A stretch of 64,000 bases of DNA, from positions 62,001 through 126,000 of the forward strand of contig NZ_JACBAZ010000005.1 in assembly GCF_013391475.1 (NCBI RefSeq), read 5' to 3'. The notes beneath the pieces are model-generated. The model saw only the letters and a list, made by a program, of their open reading frames with translations, searched no databases and was not told the origin of the DNA. The DNA comes from Oceaniferula marina. Lineage in GTDB: Bacteria; Verrucomicrobiota; Verrucomicrobiia; Verrucomicrobiales; Akkermansiaceae. A program made the translations under genes and the position numbers. Below, one piece after another: positions 45,000 through 52,902 of this stretch (positions within the stretch are counted from its first letter, which is position 1; every line of letters starts with the position of its first letter).

Positions 45000-45023
45000 C
45001 CCTCAATGGGAAATGATTGAGGG
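45000..45023 (+). terminator. Hairpin after PEP-CTERM gene
   Basis: An 8-bp perfect stem (45000-45007 with 45016-45023, loop of eight) is followed by TGGATTTTG. It lies 35 bases after the stop codon of the 44272 gene. The T run is short, so it is moderate at best. Confidence 0.55.
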
Positions 45024-45255
45024 TGGATTTTGTCATAAACGCGTCAATTTTTTCTCGAAGTTTGCCCGATATCGGCAGAAATTGTAGGAATGGGGGTGTG
45101 TTTTACAAAAAATACACCCCCTGTTAATAAAAACAGGTTGACGTAGGCTGCTTTTTTTGAAGGATGGCACGTGTCTTCGCATTTTTTGCGAAGCATATCG
45201 TGTCATCTTTCGGTGTACCATGCAAAGAAGGTGGTTAACATTAACAGCAATACTC

Positions 45256-45894
45256 ATGAAAAAAACAACATTGATACTGGCAGCGATAGCTGCAGGGGGT
45301 GGTCTGTCTCAGGCTGCGACTATTGCATTTGAAGCAGAGGATTTCGCTTCTGTATCAGGAAGTCCCACTTTCAACACAGTGGTGGATGCTAACGCCTCCG
45401 GAGGTTCAGCTATCACTGCGAGTGATAATTCATATGCGGCTACGGCCACCTATTCCTTGAATGTCACCACAGCGACAAACTATACGTTATATATCAGGGT
45501 GTTTGCACCCAGCAGTGGAGATGATAGTATGTTTGTTCCAACCCAGAGTGATTATGAGACCATGGGGAGCCCCACGGTTGAGATTAATAATTTATCGAAT
45601 GGGAACAATTTGACATATCGCTGGGTCAATACGAATGCGGGAACCTTTGTTGGAGAGACGGGAGATACTTCAGGAGTTTTGGCTCCAATTTATGACCTCC
45701 CTGCCGGAGTTTCAGATTTTACCATCCGAGCCCGGGAAGATGGCTTGTTGATTGATGGATTTGTGTTTGATACTGATGGAGGTATCTCAGACCCCGCTGT
45801 TTTGGACGCTTCCCTAGCTGCCGTCCCCGAGCCGTCCTCACTGGCCCTGCTGGGTCTTGGTGGGTTGGCGCTTGTGTTCCGTCGTCGAAAGTAG
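45256..45894 (+). CDS. PEP-CTERM protein with carbohydrate-binding-like domain
   Basis: From MKKTTLILAAIAAGGG the protein has 212 residues with a signal peptide (about 1-20). The core (FEAEDFASVSGSPTF, YTLYIRVFAPSSGDDSMFV, FTIRAREDGLLIDGFVF) is a shorter, more divergent relative of the domain in the two upstream genes, and the C-terminus is a complete PEP-CTERM tail (PEPSSLALLGLGGLALVFRRRK). A related element GCGTCAATTTTTT, one base different from the upstream motif, lies at 45041. An earlier start at 45157 would add 33 residues and hide the signal. Its role is probably surface glycan binding. Confidence 0.85.
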   Translation: MKKTTLILAAIAAGGGLSQAATIAFEAEDFASVSGSPTFNTVVDANASGGSAITASDNSYAATATYSLNVTTATNYTLYIRVFAPSSGDDSMFVPTQSDYETMGSPTVEINNLSNGNNLTYRWVNTNAGTFVGETGDTSGVLAPIYDLPAGVSDFTIRAREDGLLIDGFVFDTDGGISDPAVLDASLAAVPEPSSLALLGLGGLALVFRRRK

Positions 45895-45923
45895 GAGCGG
45901 AAAGCGGTTAAAAATCATAGATT

Positions 45924-45962
45924 CGTCCGGTGTTGCCATGTGGCAGGGCCGGGCGATTTTTT
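45924..45962 (+). terminator. Composite hairpin terminator
   Basis: Outer 7-bp stem (45924-45930 with 45949-45955) and an inner stem (about 45934-45938 with 45941-45945) are followed by a run of T. It comes 29 bases after the third PEP-CTERM gene. Confidence 0.8.
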
Positions 45963-46226
45963 GTTTGGAAGCCTTCGTTTCGATGGCTGCTGATCATGTG
46001 CGGATCTTGATTAGGGCTTGCATGATTTGTTACTTGGGGTTATTGAGATGGCTCATTCCTGTTTGTTCAGGCGGCTTTCTCAGATGAGCCGGATGAAGAA
46101 ACATGAACGATTCCCCAATAGACTTTTGTTTTTCCGGATGATGGATCCACCTGTGGATGTGAAAGCATGCGCACATGGATTGTTGTCGGGTGATCCAGGG
46201 TCTTGATTCATCCGATCCCATTATTC
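45963..46226. other. Spacer without recognisable gene
   Basis: Between the terminator and ptsN I see no gene with coding character and no clear promoter boxes. Together with the terminator it makes a 332-base gene-free stretch. Confidence 0.5.
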
Positions 46227-46706
46227 ATGAAACTAGCCAGTCTTTTGACTCCCGACCAAGTGATTCTCGACTTGGAGGCGGAGGTGTGTGTTGAGGCGAT
46301 CAACGGCATTCTGGACCATCTGATTGCCAAGGATCTGTTGGCGGCGGACATGAGGCAGGAGGTGTTCGATGCATTGTATGAGCGCGAGCAGCAGATTAGC
46401 ACGGGGATTGGTTATGGGGTTGCGATTCCTCATGCTTTTTCTGAATCGATTGACCGGGTGATTGCCTGTTTTGCTCGTTCGAAAGAGGGGGTTGAGTTTG
46501 AGTCAATCGACCATGCACCTGTCAATTTCATCGTGTTGTTTATTGTGCCGCAGAAGGATTACAACATGCATTTGCAGACCTTGGCGGCGATTGCCAAGAT
46601 GTTTAACAACTGTGAGGTGAGGCAGCGCTTGGGAGAGGCTCCATCCATTGAGGAGGTTCTGGATATTTTTGCGTCCCGGCCATCGCGGACCCACTGTGAG
46701 CAGTAA
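46227..46706 (+). CDS. ptsN: PTS EIIA-type (PtsN) regulatory protein
   Basis: The 159-residue protein, started at MKLASLLTPDQVIL (an earlier start at 46203 adds eight residues), is a PTS fructose/nitrogen-type EIIA domain. The phosphorylated histidine is H69 in GIGYGVAIPHAFS. Other conserved parts are REQQISTG and FIVLFIVPQKDYNMHLQTLAAIAKMF. PtsN-like proteins act as phosphorylation-state sensors for carbon, nitrogen or potassium control in bacteria that often lack sugar PTS permeases. No other PTS gene is in the window. It is cytoplasmic. Confidence 0.88.
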   Translation: MKLASLLTPDQVILDLEAEVCVEAINGILDHLIAKDLLAADMRQEVFDALYEREQQISTGIGYGVAIPHAFSESIDRVIACFARSKEGVEFESIDHAPVNFIVLFIVPQKDYNMHLQTLAAIAKMFNNCEVRQRLGEAPSIEEVLDIFASRPSRTHCEQ

Positions 46707-46791
46707 GGACTCTTACCGGACTCCTTTGAACAAGGCCGGCGGCTATGCCGAAAGAGGGTCGATTGTGGCGGTTTGTGTGGTGGTGGAAGAA

Positions 46792-46815
46792 TAAAAAACC
46801 TCGTTTATCGAGGTA
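46792..46815 (-). terminator. Minus-facing hairpin with T run, no matching gene
   Basis: On the minus strand the stem ACCTCG-ATAAA-CGAGGT is followed by TTTTTTA, a good small terminator, but no minus-strand gene ends here. It lies between ptsN and argS. In the plus direction it is preceded by an A run, so it may also act as part of the argS leader. Confidence 0.5.
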
Positions 46816-46889
46816 ATCCTGTTTAAGAAACCCGCGACGAGGCCCGGTGGGCATAAGTTTTTTCGAAGAATTTTTGATATTGAGTAGAT

Positions 46890-48602
46890 ATGATCATTGA
46901 ACAATTGGAACGCGCGCTCATCGGTGCCCTGGAATCCGTGGGAGTGGAATTGCCCGAGGGCTTTCAAGCGAAGGTCGAAGCTTCGGCCGATTTGCGATTC
47001 GGGGATTATCAAACGAATGCTGCGATGGTGCTGGCCAAACGGGTGAGAACCAATCCCCGGGAGTTGGCGACCAAAGTGGTCGAGGCGATGCAGATAGATG
47101 ATTTGGCCGAGTGTTCGATTGCAGGTCCGGGTTTTATTAATTTTACGGTGACCATGAGTGCCTGGGGGAGCGCGGTTTCCTCTTTGGGCAAAGATGAACG
47201 CCTCGGGGTGCCTTTGGCGTCGCCGCTACAGACGGTGGTCTTGGATTTTTCGGCACCCAATGTGGCCAAACCGATGCACGTTGGCCATATTCGGTCGACG
47301 ATTATTGGTGATAGTCTGGCCCGGATTGCTCGTTTTCTCGGGCATACGGTGATTACCGACAATCACATTGGAGACTGGGGGACTCAGTTTGGCATGATTA
47401 TCCACGGCTGGAAAACCGTTCTGGATGAGCAGGCGCTCGAGGCCGATCCGGTGACTGAGCTATTGCGCGTGTACCGGACGGTGAATGCGCAGTGCGGTGA
47501 GGACGAGTCCATTCGTGAGATCTGCAAGCAGGAGTTGGTCAAGCTGCAGGGGGGGGATGCGGACAATTTGAAAATCTGGGAACGCTGCGTGGAGCTATCC
47601 AAACAAGGGTTGCAGGGGATTTATGACCGCCTGGATGTGCAGTTCGACTACTGGTATGGTGAGAGTTATTACAATGAGCGCCTGGCACCACTCGTGGATG
47701 ACATGTTGGAGCAAGGGGTCGCTCGCGAGAGTGAAGGGGCGATTTGTGTGTTCTTCGACGGTGAGGCCAAGCTGAAGGACAAGCCAACGATTATCCGTAA
47801 GGCGGATGGTGGGTTCCTCTATGCCACAACGGACTTGGCGACGATTGATTTCCGGGTTGAGGAATGGCAGGCGGACCAGATCTGGTACGTTGTCGGAGCA
47901 CCACAGCAGTTGCACTTCCAACAGATCTTCGAAGCCACCCGGATGCGCGGGCAGAACCCGAGCATGCACCATGTGGCATTTGGTTCGATTCTGGGTGAGG
48001 ACCGTAAGCTGATGAAAACCCGCAGCGGTGACAATGTGCAGCTGATTGATGTCTTGGATGAGGCCGTTGAACGGGCCGCCAAAGCCATCGAAGAGAAAAA
48101 CCCGGACTTGTCCGGCGAGGAGAAAGACAAGGTGGCGTCGATTGTCGGACTGGGTGCGGTAAAGTTTGCCGAACTTTCCCAGCATCGGATGACGGATTAC
48201 GTATTCTGCTGGGATCGGATGCTGGCCCTGCAGGGGGATACCGCGCCTTATCTGCAATACAGTTGTGTCCGGGTGCGCTCGATTTTCAGTAAGCTGGACG
48301 AAGGGGTGAAACTTGATTTGGGCGAGCTCCGGATCGAAGCGGATGCCGAGGTGCATCTGGCACGGATGCTCGTTCGGTTTGGTGAGGTGGTGCCCTCCTT
48401 ACTCGATGATTTTCGTCCGAACCTTCTGGCAAACTACCTGCTTGAGTTAGCCCGGGCATTTCATTCCTTTTTTGAGGCTTGTCCGGTGTTGAAATCGGAG
48501 GGAGCGACCCAGAACACGCGCTTGGTGCTTTGTGATTTGACCAGCCAGGTGCTGGTGAAAGGCTTGGGTCTTCTCGGAATTGAAGTGCCGGAACGAATGT
48601 AA
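46890..48602 (+). CDS. argS: Arginyl-tRNA synthetase
   Basis: The 570-residue enzyme charges tRNA-Arg. It has the N-terminal additional domain (about 1-115), the class I signature HVGHIRSTIIGDSLARI (HIGH-type, about residues 131-147), the KMSK-equivalent LMKTRSGDNV (about 372-381) and the C-terminal anticodon-binding DALR domain (about 450-570, LQYSCVRVRSIFSK...). Length and order match bacterial ArgS. It is downstream of ptsN by 183 bases and overlaps nothing; bioA starts 46 bases later on the same strand. Confidence 0.97.
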   Translation: MIIEQLERALIGALESVGVELPEGFQAKVEASADLRFGDYQTNAAMVLAKRVRTNPRELATKVVEAMQIDDLAECSIAGPGFINFTVTMSAWGSAVSSLGKDERLGVPLASPLQTVVLDFSAPNVAKPMHVGHIRSTIIGDSLARIARFLGHTVITDNHIGDWGTQFGMIIHGWKTVLDEQALEADPVTELLRVYRTVNAQCGEDESIREICKQELVKLQGGDADNLKIWERCVELSKQGLQGIYDRLDVQFDYWYGESYYNERLAPLVDDMLEQGVARESEGAICVFFDGEAKLKDKPTIIRKADGGFLYATTDLATIDFRVEEWQADQIWYVVGAPQQLHFQQIFEATRMRGQNPSMHHVAFGSILGEDRKLMKTRSGDNVQLIDVLDEAVERAAKAIEEKNPDLSGEEKDKVASIVGLGAVKFAELSQHRMTDYVFCWDRMLALQGDTAPYLQYSCVRVRSIFSKLDEGVKLDLGELRIEADAEVHLARMLVRFGEVVPSLLDDFRPNLLANYLLELARAFHSFFEACPVLKSEGATQNTRLVLCDLTSQVLVKGLGLLGIEVPERM

Positions 48603-48648
48603 GCTTGTTGTCTGGCCTTGCCGGGCAACGCGAGACTGTTTGATTAAG

Positions 48649-49938
48649 ATGAAGCCATCGACACGAGCCTGGGTCGCAGCGGACAAAGCGCATTGCTGGC
48701 ATCCGTTCACTCGCCAGGACCAGTGGTGCGATGGCGATCCTCTGGTCCTTGTTGAAGGTGACGGGGTTTGGTTGACCGATTCCGAAGGCCGTCGGTATAT
48801 CGACGGCAATGCTTCGATTTGGACCAATATCCATGGTCACCGGCATCCGGTCATCAATGAGGCGATTGTCCGCCAGTTGGAGCAAGTTGCGCACACCAGT
48901 TATCTGGGGTTTGCCAACCCGCGTGCGAGCGAACTTGCCGGGCGATTGTGTGGATTGTTTCCCTCCGGCGAGCTTTCCCGCGTGTTTTTTTCGGACGACG
49001 GGTCCACGGCGGTTGAGTGTGCGATCAAGATGGAGATTCAGTTCCGGATGCAGACCGGAGCGCCTGAGCGCACCGAGTTTCTTGCCTTTGACCAATGTTA
49101 TCACGGCGACACCATGGGGGCGGCTTCCTTAGGTGGGGTAAGCTCTTTCTTCGAGCGATTCCGTCAATTTGGCTTTCCCGTGCACCATCTACAAGGGATC
49201 GAGGGTTTGGAGGCACTGGATGAGGCGCAGATCGCCCGGACTGCGGCCGTCGTGATCGAGCCCCTCGTGCAAGGGGTCAACCAGATCCATGTTTGGCCGA
49301 ATGGAATGCTCCGGCAGTTACGGGAATGGTGTGACCGGCACGGGGTGCATTTGATCTTGGACGAAGTGATGACCGGTTTTGGTCGGACCGGGAGTATGTT
49401 TGCTTGTCAGCAGGAAGAGGTGATACCGGATTTTCTTTGTTGTGCGAAGGGGATCACCGGAGGATACATGCCGCTGGCCGCTACTTTGACCCGCGAGGCT
49501 ATTTACGAGGCTTTTCTCGGTGGTGCTGAGCGGGCGTTTTATTACGGCCACAGCTACACCGCCAATCCTCTTGGATGTGCCGCGGCCTTAGCCAGTCTGG
49601 ATGTGTTTGAGCAGGAGCAGACCTTGGCGCAACTTCCTGAAAAGGTTCGGCTGCTAGGCGACTTGCTTACCGAGATGCAGCAGCGATGCTCAAATATTCA
49701 TGCGGTCCGCCAGTGTGGCATGGTTGCCGGCGTGGAGCTGCGTCAGGCATCGGGAGAGCCGTTTCCATACACCCGGCGGGTGGGGGCGAACATTTGTGAG
49801 GCCGCGCGTGAGCATGGATTGTTGACCCGGCCGGTATTGGATACGGTTGTGTTGATGCCTCCCTTGTGTATTGATTCTGAGGAAATCAAACAAATGTGCC
49901 TTGCCTTGGAGGCTGGTATTTCGGACACGTTGAGCTGA
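48649..49938 (+). CDS. bioA: Adenosylmethionine-8-amino-7-oxononanoate aminotransferase
   Basis: From MKPSTRAWVAADKAHCWHPF the protein has 429 residues. It is a class III PLP aminotransferase that makes 7,8-diaminopelargonic acid in biotin synthesis. Signatures are the WHPFTRQDQW start typical of BioA, FDQCYHGDTMGAASLGG, DEVMTGFGRTGSMFACQQ and the PLP lysine in CCAKGITGGYMPLAATL (about residue 269). The upstream in-frame start at 48580 lies inside argS and is rejected. Other biotin genes are not in the window. It is followed 19 bases later by a pantothenate-pathway reductase. Confidence 0.93.
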   Translation: MKPSTRAWVAADKAHCWHPFTRQDQWCDGDPLVLVEGDGVWLTDSEGRRYIDGNASIWTNIHGHRHPVINEAIVRQLEQVAHTSYLGFANPRASELAGRLCGLFPSGELSRVFFSDDGSTAVECAIKMEIQFRMQTGAPERTEFLAFDQCYHGDTMGAASLGGVSSFFERFRQFGFPVHHLQGIEGLEALDEAQIARTAAVVIEPLVQGVNQIHVWPNGMLRQLREWCDRHGVHLILDEVMTGFGRTGSMFACQQEEVIPDFLCCAKGITGGYMPLAATLTREAIYEAFLGGAERAFYYGHSYTANPLGCAAALASLDVFEQEQTLAQLPEKVRLLGDLLTEMQQRCSNIHAVRQCGMVAGVELRQASGEPFPYTRRVGANICEAAREHGLLTRPVLDTVVLMPPLCIDSEEIKQMCLALEAGISDTLS

Positions 49939-49957
49939 ATCATAGGAAAAACGAGTG

Positions 49958-50941
49958 ATGACGGAGAAGAGCGAGGAGAATTCGGAGCTGCAGCCATTCA
50001 AGCGGATCGCAGTGGTTGGTGCTGGAGCGGTTGGTGGCTACTACGGGGCTCGTCTGGCCCAGGCTGGACAGGATGTGACTTTTTTACTGCGCAGTGATTA
50101 CGAGCATGTCCGGCAACATGGGCTGAATGTCCAGAGTGTGGCCGGCGATTTTCATTTGCCGGACGTGCAGTGTGTTCGGGATACCCGTGAGCTTGGCCCG
50201 GTGGATTTGGTTTTGATGGCTTGGAAAACAACCTCCAACCATCTGTATGAAGAGGTCATCAGCCCTCTGCTTCACGATGAGACACTGGTGCTGACCTTGC
50301 AGAATGGTCTCGGAAACTGTGAGTTGCTAGCCGATCTGTTTGGTCCCCAGCGTGTGTTCGGTGGGCTTTGCTTTATTTGCTCCAACCGGGTGGCTCCCGG
50401 CGAAATCCGCCATACGGCGTCGGGGCAGGTGCGAGTGGGTAAGTATCAAGCGGATCAGCCGTCGGATGTGCCGTCGGCTGGGAGTGAGAAACTTGAGGCC
50501 GTGGTGTCCCAGCTTCGGCACGGAGGAATCGATTGCCGGGGTGTGGCGAACCTGGAGCACGCACAGTGGATGAAGCTGGTATGGAACATTCCATTCAATG
50601 GATTAGCCATCTCCGAGGGCGGCGTGGATACCCAGACCTTGCTCGAAACTTCCGGAATGGAAGGGCGTATTCGCAAGATCATGCATGAGGTTCAGGCGGT
50701 GGCTGCGGCGCTGGGCCATGAAATCGAAGATCACTTTATTGACCAGCAAGTGGAGGTGACCCGCACGATGAAAGCATATCGACCGTCGAGTATGATTGAT
50801 TTTGTCGAAGGCCGCCAGGTAGAGGTGGATGCCATCTGGCGTGAACCCTTTCGTCGGGCTCAGGCGCTTGGGGTAGAGGTCCCGGAAATCGAGCGTTTAC
50901 TGGGGCAGATCGAGATTCGTCTTGGGGGCGACTACTCATGA
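49958..50941 (+). CDS. panE: 2-dehydropantoate 2-reductase
   Basis: The 327-residue enzyme reduces 2-dehydropantoate to pantoate with NADPH. The N-terminal Rossmann motif AVVGAGAVGGYYGARLAQAG (about 19-38) and ApbA/PanE-type features LVLMAWKTTSN, LTLQNGLGNCELL and KLVWNIPFNGLAI are visible, and the C-terminal dimer domain ends RAQALGVEVPEIERLL. An in-frame start one codon earlier (49955) is possible. It follows bioA by 19 bases, so the two may be cotranscribed; the link to bioA is a shared interest in cofactor synthesis, not a common pathway. Confidence 0.9.
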   Translation: MTEKSEENSELQPFKRIAVVGAGAVGGYYGARLAQAGQDVTFLLRSDYEHVRQHGLNVQSVAGDFHLPDVQCVRDTRELGPVDLVLMAWKTTSNHLYEEVISPLLHDETLVLTLQNGLGNCELLADLFGPQRVFGGLCFICSNRVAPGEIRHTASGQVRVGKYQADQPSDVPSAGSEKLEAVVSQLRHGGIDCRGVANLEHAQWMKLVWNIPFNGLAISEGGVDTQTLLETSGMEGRIRKIMHEVQAVAAALGHEIEDHFIDQQVEVTRTMKAYRPSSMIDFVEGRQVEVDAIWREPFRRAQALGVEVPEIERLLGQIEIRLGGDYS

Positions 50942-51052
50942 TGCCAAAAATTAAGGTATTTTTTGCGGGACAATGACGCGTGTCTGTGGTTTTCCAGTGC
51001 GCAGCAATCCGCCTCTCACGGCTATTGAATATCTCACACCCTTATTCATTTC

Positions 51053-51367
51053 ATGGACACGATTACAAAACGCGATCTGGTTACACAAATTAGCAACAAA
51101 ACCAACATGGGCCAGGCTCAGGTCCTGGAGGTACTTGAAAGTTTTCTGAGCACAGTGACAACGGAGCTTGCCGATGGCAACACCGTGGTGATCCGCAATT
51201 TTGGCTCGTTCCAAGTGCGCGAAATGAAAGGAAAGATCGGTCGGAACCCGAAAAATCCGGGACTCGACATGAAGATCCCACCACGTGCCGTGGTTAAATT
51301 CAAACCCGGCAAGGAAATGAAGGAAAAGGTCGCACGGATCCTTCCTGTCATTCAACAAGCTTCCTAA
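51053..51367 (+). CDS. HU-family DNA-binding protein
   Basis: The 104-residue protein matches the HU/IHF fold: helical dimerisation start (TKRDLVTQISNKTNMGQ), then RNFGSFQVREMKGKIGRNPKNP, the beta-arm that grips DNA, and the C-terminal helix KEKVARILPVIQQ. It bends and compacts DNA and can support replication or recombination. The length is close to the usual 90-100. A TGACGCG sequence occurs about 75 bases upstream, but it is not a full match to the AAAAATGACGC motif. sufE starts 15 bases downstream on the same strand. Confidence 0.95.
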   Translation: MDTITKRDLVTQISNKTNMGQAQVLEVLESFLSTVTTELADGNTVVIRNFGSFQVREMKGKIGRNPKNPGLDMKIPPRAVVKFKPGKEMKEKVARILPVIQQAS

Positions 51368-51382
51368 TTGGGGTCCTGAGTG

Positions 51383-51799
51383 ATGAGCATTGAGGCCAAA
51401 ACGCAGGAGTTGCTGGAAGAGCTTGGCTTTTTCCAGGACTGGACCGAACGCTATGAGTATGTGATCGGTCTGGGAAAACAACTTTCTGCGATGCCTCAGG
51501 ACCAGCAGACGTCTGACAAGCTGATCAAGGGATGCCAGTCCCAGGTCTGGCTCGATGCCAGCTATACGGACGGACGAATGCAGTACAGGGCGGATTCCGA
51601 CTCCCTGATTACCAAGGGTATGATTGCCCTTTTTATTCGAGTCCTGGACGGTGAGACTCCCGATGCCATTTTACAGGCTGACATGGGCTTCATCGATCAG
51701 ACTGGCTTGAAAGAGCATCTGGCGCCGACCCGGGCGAACGCCCTGAATCTGATGGCCACCCAGATGAAACAGCGCGCACTTGAGCACGCGTCGGACTAG
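51383..51799 (+). CDS. sufE: SufE-like sulfur acceptor protein
   Basis: The 138-residue protein from MSIEAKTQELLEELGFF matches SufE/CsdE, which takes sulfur from the SufS cysteine desulfurase for iron-sulfur cluster assembly. The catalytic cysteine is in LIKGCQSQVWL (about residue 52). The rest, IALFIRVLDGETPDAILQAD and NALNLMATQMKQRAL, fits the fold. An in-frame start at 51380 adds one methionine. It follows the HU gene by 15 bases. No other suf genes are nearby. Confidence 0.93.
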   Translation: MSIEAKTQELLEELGFFQDWTERYEYVIGLGKQLSAMPQDQQTSDKLIKGCQSQVWLDASYTDGRMQYRADSDSLITKGMIALFIRVLDGETPDAILQADMGFIDQTGLKEHLAPTRANALNLMATQMKQRALEHASD

Positions 51800-51911
51800 C
51801 GGATCGGACGAGCGGCTATACTACATGGAACCCATCTCAGATGCGGCATCCGTGTCGGAGGGGAGCCAAGCGGCTCTCAATCGGACCTGCCAGCCTAGAT
51901 GCTGCCATATG

Positions 51912-52880
51912 TTATGGCTTCTTTTGGATCGAGGCCCTGTAGACCTCGATTCCCCTGACAAAGCTTTTGGCCAGGGCGTTTTGATAAGCCTCGGAGTGGA
52001 TCTTGGCCGCTTCCTCTTCATGCGTGAGAAACCCGGCTTCGATCAGGATGGCGGGATGGCTTACCCCTTTGAGTAAACTGAATTTGGCGTGTTTGATACC
52101 TCGGTCCACGATTTGAAACTGGTTTCCATACATTGGGTCGTTGAGATACAGCAGGCTGCGAGAGTGGACGGCGGTTGCCAGCGTGACGCTGGATGCGGCG
52201 GCGGGGTGGGGTTCTCTGGCGCTGATGATATATGTTTCCAGCCCATGGGTGTTTTTCTGACCCGCGTTGAAATGGATTGAGAGCAGAATGGCGTTGGCTT
52301 CCGCTTGGGCAATTCTGACGCGCTCGCCCAGGGAGACGAATTGATCTTCCGTTCGGGTCATAACCACGCGGTAGCCTTGATTGACGAGGAGTTCGCGGGT
52401 TTTTTCTGCAAGCGAAAGTGTGAGCGAGGCTTCTTGTTTGGCCGATCCGCGATCTTTTCCTCCATGTCCGGGGTCGAGCACTACGGTATTGAAGATCTGG
52501 TCGCGGGCGACTTTGGCTGGACGCATGACCGGGTCGATCAGGCTTCGAAGGTCCAAGGCTGAGAGGTGAATGGTATCGGCTGATTCGATCACCGGTTCAC
52601 TGAGATAAAAGGTCGCCCGGTTGATGCGGATTTTTTGTTCTCCGATGGTGATCTCGATCTGGGTTCTACGGTTCTCCAGAGTGAGTGTTTGGTTCTTTCG
52701 CTTGCTTTCCTGAAGTTGGTAGAAGGATTTGATTTGTTCGAGTGGGATGTATGCTTTCCCCCTGAGCTCGACAGATCTCCATTGGAACCCTATCTTTGCT
52801 TGCTGGGCATTTGCCGATGGCGTGAATGCGCAGAAAAGGAGCGTTATGAAGGTGAAGAGGTGGAGGGCGCGGGCAATCAT
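51912..52880 (-). CDS. N-acetylmuramoyl-L-alanine amidase
   Basis: The 322-residue exported enzyme has a signal peptide (about 1-25, ending ANAQQA) and an N-terminal copper-amine-oxidase-like/AMIN-like segment (about 30-125). The amidase_3 catalytic domain has zinc-binding residues in VLDPGHGGKDRGS, AILLSIHFNAG and HPAILIEAGFLTH. It cleaves the stem peptide from peptidoglycan during division or remodelling. It converges on sufE. Such AMIN-type amidases are often activated by divisome partners; none is obvious here. Confidence 0.9.
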   Translation of the reverse strand: MIARALHLFTFITLLFCAFTPSANAQQAKIGFQWRSVELRGKAYIPLEQIKSFYQLQESKRKNQTLTLENRRTQIEITIGEQKIRINRATFYLSEPVIESADTIHLSALDLRSLIDPVMRPAKVARDQIFNTVVLDPGHGGKDRGSAKQEASLTLSLAEKTRELLVNQGYRVVMTRTEDQFVSLGERVRIAQAEANAILLSIHFNAGQKNTHGLETYIISAREPHPAAASSVTLATAVHSRSLLYLNDPMYGNQFQIVDRGIKHAKFSLLKGVSHPAILIEAGFLTHEEEAAKIHSEAYQNALAKSFVRGIEVYRASIQKKP

Positions 52881-52902
52881 GGCTGTCTAGCATTCTGAGG
52901 TT

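Noticed and set aside
46890-46920. T-box or riboswitch in front of argS
   Set aside because: The leader has only one small hairpin and no T-box sequence or specifier loop that I can identify.
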